Part shown: positions 24,484 to 27,160 of the stretch, piece by piece
How positions within the stretch are numbered: position 1 is the stretch's first letter
Layout: each line of letters starts with the position of its first letter
Source of the DNA: Legionella sp.
Lineage (GTDB): Bacteria > Pseudomonadota > Gammaproteobacteria > Legionellales > Legionellaceae
Assembly (NCBI GenBank): GCA_004297865.1
Contig: SCSO01000060.1
Location: 1-27,160 of the forward strand
DNA: 27,160 nucleotides
Direction of reading: 5' to 3'
Notes under the pieces: model-generated
What the model was told of the DNA's origin: nothing
The model's input: only the letters and a program-made list of their open reading frames with translations
The model's database searches: none
Made by a program: the position numbers and the translations under genes

Positions 24484-24513
24484 TTATAATTAAATTTTTG
24501 AAATTAATTATAA
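24484..24513 (+). terminator. AT-only hairpin after ssrA
   Basis: TTATAATTAA (24484-24493) pairs perfectly with TTAATTATAA (24504-24513) around a 10-base loop, 14 bases past the tmRNA end. It is weak and followed by A, not U, so its role as terminator is doubtful. Confidence 0.3.
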
Positions 24514-24574
24514 AAAAGGGTTTATTCTAAGTTTCCTTATATCCCTTCTACACCAATTTTGATCTAATGTGACG

Positions 24575-24647
24575 GGGTCAGATCTTGCCTTGTGCTTAAT
24601 TGAGCGGTGTTGCATTGGTTATAATGGCAAATAGCAAGATCTGACCC
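24575..24647. repeat. Short element with 14-bp terminal inverted repeats
   Basis: GGGTCAGATCTTGC (24575-24588) and GCAAGATCTGACCC (24634-24647) are perfect inverted copies enclosing 45 bp with no coding capacity. The ends resemble the inverted repeats of small non-autonomous mobile elements or REP-like units moved by IS200-type transposases. It lies just downstream of ssrA. No target duplication is obvious. Confidence 0.65.
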
Positions 24648-24742
24648 TCTAAGTTCTCCATATTGCAAAATTACCACCGTAAAATAACAATATATGATTT
24701 ATAGCAATCACGTGATCCGAAATGTTAAGGCATCGTTTAACC

Positions 24743-25999
24743 TCATTGTGTTATTTGTACTGGAGATGGTGTTTTGCTAATAATCCTAAACCAAGAATCG
24801 TGGCTCCATCCTCCTTCATTTGGCGAAAATTCTAGCATTCCTAATTCGGATAGATGCTTAAAATAAATCTGCAAAGTTCTCCAGGTTGATGGCAGATTGA
24901 TTGAAACATCAGAAGGAACAAGTTCAGAGTAAAGCCTGCCATATATTCCAACAATTTTGGCCGTGAGAGGAACCTCACACTTAGCTTTACTGTTAAGCCA
25001 TTCATCAACTCTTCTAATACAAAATGGTTTGCCGTTTTTCTGAATGAAAGAGCTATAAAAAGCTGTTTGCCAGATACGCCTATCGCAACCGAAAATCCAA
25101 TCTCCGTCAGGGACTTCTAGATTAAGGAAGCCTGGCAATGTATTGAATGACAACTGGAGATATTTACTGTGAAGTTTCCAGGCAGGATGCATTTCAGCCT
25201 CTTGATTAAGCCGCATTGTGTGTTGTTTACTGCGAAGCACCCTTAAGTCCTCCAGAGCGAGTAGGAGATGGCTTTTTTCTTTCTGTTCTTTTTTTTGTTT
25301 TCTGATTTCTTCGTATACATATTCTGTTTCTAACTTCTTAATCTTTGCTTCCAATTGGTTTACAAGCTCTGAGACACTATTATGAGCTTTGACATTATGT
25401 AGCCATTGCACACACATAGGGTTATTAATACGAGACCAGAATGTTTCCATGTCTTTTACATCTTCCGGTGATAGATCAGATAGATTGATTTCTATTGCTG
25501 AGATGTTGGCCTTCTTTATTTTCTTGATCTTTTCTTCTTCCACTTTATGACGAAAAAAAATTTCAATAATAAGCTGTGTGTTACCTTTACTTGCCAGTAT
25601 GTCAGCCTTCATTTCATGCAATACCTTTTCTTCTTGTACATCATCAAACGATATAATCTGTTTATCTTGAATAATAGTTTTATATTCCGTGTGTTTTATT
25701 CCTCTTGAGTCTGTTGCCGATGCACTGGAAACGCATTGAGATAGCGTTACTTGCTTTCTTTTCATTATTTCTTGTTTAGCTGCTAGATGGATGGCGCTTT
25801 CCAGTCCTCCCTCACACTCATTGACATTCTTGTGCCGAAAGTGGTGCTCTTTTATTCGGCCCTTTACTGCAATCAATGGGGATTTACACTCGATACAAAT
25901 ACAGTTACATTTTTCACCGCTTTCAACGTCAGCAATGTGAGCAATCATGTTATTTTCATTCAATCCAAAAGGCAGTTTTATTTTGGGGGCGGAGATCAT
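24743..25999 (-). CDS. CoiA-like protein, putative PD-(D/E)xK nuclease
   Basis: A 418-residue protein with the layout of the CoiA-like family. Residues 31-62 hold a metal-binding-like module: C31, C33, C35, C38, then P-L-I-A-V-K-G-R-I-K-E-H-H-F-R-H56 and C62. Residues 128-171 could be a nuclease core: H-E-M-K-A-D133-I-L, 12 residues, then I-I-E146-I-F-F, and later A-I-E-I-N, but the usual final lysine is not clear. A lysine/glutamate-rich coiled coil (about 207-245) leads to a C-terminal domain with D-W-I-F-G-C-D-R-R-I-W-Q-T and a likely winged helix at T-W-R-T-L-Q-I-Y-F-K-H-L. Its ATG overlaps the upstream stop by 4 bp (ATGA) and has a full AGGAGGT ribosome site inside that gene. In competence systems CoiA acts on incoming DNA; here defence or island maintenance is also possible. 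Confidence 0.66.
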   Translation of the reverse strand: MISAPKIKLPFGLNENNMIAHIADVESGEKCNCICIECKSPLIAVKGRIKEHHFRHKNVNECEGGLESAIHLAAKQEIMKRKQVTLSQCVSSASATDSRGIKHTEYKTIIQDKQIISFDDVQEEKVLHEMKADILASKGNTQLIIEIFFRHKVEEEKIKKIKKANISAIEINLSDLSPEDVKDMETFWSRINNPMCVQWLHNVKAHNSVSELVNQLEAKIKKLETEYVYEEIRKQKKEQKEKSHLLLALEDLRVLRSKQHTMRLNQEAEMHPAWKLHSKYLQLSFNTLPGFLNLEVPDGDWIFGCDRRIWQTAFYSSFIQKNGKPFCIRRVDEWLNSKAKCEVPLTAKIVGIYGRLYSELVPSDVSINLPSTWRTLQIYFKHLSELGMLEFSPNEGGWSHDSWFRIISKTPSPVQITQ

Positions 26000-26631
26000 A
26001 TAGCACCTCCTGTACTAACTGAAATCTCAGGATTTGCGTAGCCAATATGACCGGCAATGCGTTGCAGCTTGATTGTTACTATTATATCTATCGATTCAGA
26101 GTTAGTATCATTTTCAGCGTAACGCATGTTAGTAGTAAGTGTTACCCCATTACCTGTAATATCTGGAACAGGGATATATTCATTTGTAGGCTTGTCGAAA
26201 TTACTGTGTGCTATCTCATTAAGCCCGAAATTTATAGACAGTATCGAGCTTCCACGTTGTAACAAATACTCTGTTGTAAGTATGTCAATAAGATGCTTCC
26301 ATCCTGCAAAAGGTCTACCTGAAAATTGTCCCTCTAATGTTAAGCAGGTAAACAGTGCCTCCCCTAATATTGAGTTGTCTGGTAAATCTGGCGGCAAATC
26401 TTCCAGGCATTTTCGACGTTGCTCAATAAATTGTGAAGAAGCCAGAACAAGAAACTGAGCTTGATTAAGGCTGTCTATTGGTGAGAGAGTATCTGCTAAC
26501 ATAGCTGCTTTGGATTTGTAACCAAAGAATGCAGCGACAAGCTCATGAGCATGCCCTGATTTGAGTTTAACACCGAGATTATTAGAAAAAGTGCGAAGAT
26601 GATTCGCGCAAAATTTTGCAATACAAGACAT
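25996..26631 (-). CDS. Unknown protein with a short helical N-terminal motif, paired with the CoiA-like gene
   Basis: A 211-residue soluble protein. The N-terminal ~45 residues contain L-K-S-G-H-A-H-E-L-V-A-A-F-F-G-Y-K-S-K-A-A-M-L-A-D, a pattern I associate with an N-terminal helical module on various proteins of plasmids and islands; its function is unknown. The middle has L-E-D-L-P-P-D-L-P-D-N-S; the C-terminal half is beta-rich (V-T-L-T-T-N-M-R-Y, I-I-V-T-I-K-L-Q-R-I). No catalytic motif is visible. An AAGGAAC ribosome site precedes the ATG. Its stop and the next start share ATGA, so the two proteins are probably made together and may act as a unit. Confidence 0.6.
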   Translation of the reverse strand: MSCIAKFCANHLRTFSNNLGVKLKSGHAHELVAAFFGYKSKAAMLADTLSPIDSLNQAQFLVLASSQFIEQRRKCLEDLPPDLPDNSILGEALFTCLTLEGQFSGRPFAGWKHLIDILTTEYLLQRGSSILSINFGLNEIAHSNFDKPTNEYIPVPDITGNGVTLTTNMRYAENDTNSESIDIIVTIKLQRIAGHIGYANPEISVSTGGAI

Positions 26632-26691
26632 TTGTAAGTTCCTTATTAAACATGCTGGTCTTTAAATTGGTTATCATGAGTGTTTAAGGAA

Positions 26692-26705
26692 AACCGCCAG
26701 CGGTT
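26692..26705 (-). promoter_or_regulatory. Small hairpin in the leader of the CoiA-like operon
   Basis: On the minus strand AACCG pairs with CGGTT around CTGG, followed by TTCCTT. It lies about 60 bases before the first start codon and about 80 bases after the predicted transcription start. It could be a weak attenuator or an operator. Confidence 0.3.
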
Positions 26706-26792
26706 AATAAAGATTAACTTCAAAGCAGATTAGATTTTTGTATGCCGTTTTTCAGCCACTCATAACTGGGGATATCGACGATCCGGGGACAA

Positions 26793-26820
26793 AGTATAGC
26801 GGGCCGAATAATGGAGTCAA
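26793..26820 (-). promoter_or_regulatory. Strong predicted promoter of the CoiA-like operon
   Basis: On the minus strand, TTGACT (26815-26820) and TATACT (26793-26798) are 16 bp apart, each matching consensus at 5 of 6 positions. Transcription would start near 26786, giving a leader of about 155 bases before the ATG at 26631. Confidence 0.58.
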
Positions 26821-26851
26821 GCATTGGTTTTGCTGCTTATGGTCGACAAAG

Positions 26852-26886
26852 TTATTCCATATTCTAAATTCTAGAATATGGAATAA
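26852..26886. repeat. Perfect 15-bp inverted repeat
   Basis: TTATTCCATATTCTA (26852-26866) and TAGAATATGGAATAA (26872-26886) are perfect inverted copies around AATTC. The site is centred about 83 bases upstream of the predicted start of the CoiA-like operon and 70-105 bases after the Fic stop. It is AU-rich with no U run after it, so a protein-binding site seems more likely than a terminator. The rest of the 324-bp gap (26632-26955) shows no credible gene. Confidence 0.7.
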
Positions 26887-26955
26887 GGTGAATGATTATG
26901 ATTAACTATAGATATTGCAGCTTTAATCAAGTTTTAGCTTACCAGTCAAAATCAA

Positions 26956-27160
26956 TTATTTGTTTTTGCCGACTTCTAGAAATTTTGCATGCGAATCAGT
27001 CTCGTTAAATAAGATTTGCATAAATCTTGTATTGATATATATTTTTTCTCTTCCAATCTCTATTTCTTTCAAAATGCTCTCACTGGCCAACTTCTGCAGG
27101 TATTCGGCAGCAGTTTGTCTTTTCACTATTCCTGCATCTACTACATTAGAAATTCTACAG
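26956..27160 (-). CDS. Fic-family protein, C-terminal end, cut by window edge
   Basis: The last 67 codons of a gene that enters from the right. The visible residues begin C-R-I-S-N-V-V-D-A-G and continue I-V-K-R-Q-T-A-A-E-Y-L-Q-K-L, then I-G-R-E-K-I-Y-I-N. This A-G-I-x-K-R-Q-T-A-x-x-Y-L and G-R-E-x-x-x-I-N pattern is the winged-helix tail of many Fic (AMP-transferring) proteins. The catalytic HPFxxGNGR motif would lie outside the window, so activity cannot be judged. It is on the same strand as the CoiA-like pair but separated by 324 bp and a predicted promoter. Confidence 0.7.
   Translation of the reverse strand, partial: CRISNVVDAGIVKRQTAAEYLQKLASESILKEIEIGREKIYINTRFMQILFNETDSHAKFLEVGKNK

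Noticed and set aside
26720..26824. 34-codon minus-strand frame (MLDSIIRPAI...)
   Set aside because: It starts with an ATG but has no ribosome site, and the predicted promoter lies inside it. It could be a decayed gene piece, but that cannot be supported.
26899..27009. 36-codon plus-strand frame starting MINYRYC
   Set aside because: It lies mostly opposite the Fic gene end and has no clear ribosome site or protein-like composition.

Overview
The window reads as chromosome of a gammaproteobacterium, most likely a member of the Legionellales or a close relative (Legionella/Coxiella-type, possibly living inside eukaryotic cells). The reasons are: a transketolase - GAPDH - phosphoglycerate kinase - pyruvate kinase gene order, as I recall it from Legionella and Coxiella; moderately AT-rich DNA; a ProQ protein; and two long proteins of unknown family that look like secreted effectors scattered among housekeeping genes. 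Species cannot be fixed from the sequence alone.

Left part (1-10.4 kb): the start of a divergently read MFS transporter, a 63-residue cysteine-rich protein, a composite palindromic repeat, a small lipoprotein, then a 653-residue alpha/beta-hydrolase-like protein with a GFSRG elbow and a glutamate-rich tail (candidate type IV effector). It runs tail to tail into a minus-strand operon mmsA-mmsB-acs, which joins the end of valine breakdown to acyl-CoA formation. Divergent from mmsA is an 847-residue protein with a C-x5-R motif (CVSGKDR) like that of SopB/SidF-type phosphoinositide phosphatases, a second effector candidate.

Middle (10.4-22.8 kb): dapB with a small YqaE/Pmp3-like membrane protein (minus), divergent from proQ plus an exported 3D-domain (MltA-like) protein (plus); then the minus-strand carbon operon tkt-gap-pgk-pyk; then a five-helix membrane protein of unknown function and the M3 oligopeptidase A gene prlC on the plus strand. 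Gaps between genes here hold palindromic repeats whose copies differ by compensatory base changes, so they appear to be kept as structure.

Right part (22.8-27.2 kb): two small minus-strand genes (a glycine-zipper protein and a disordered hydrophilic protein, stress-protein-like), about 435 bp without a gene, the tmRNA gene ssrA with an unusually long 17-residue tag, and then an accessory-looking block: a 73-nt inverted-repeat element, a translationally coupled pair (a 211-residue protein and a CoiA-like putative nuclease), a strong predicted promoter, a perfect 15-bp inverted repeat, and the C-terminal end of a Fic-family protein. The 3' end of ssrA is a common integration site, so this block could be an island edge, although no integrase or duplicated att site is visible. 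No rRNA, tRNA or CRISPR array was seen.
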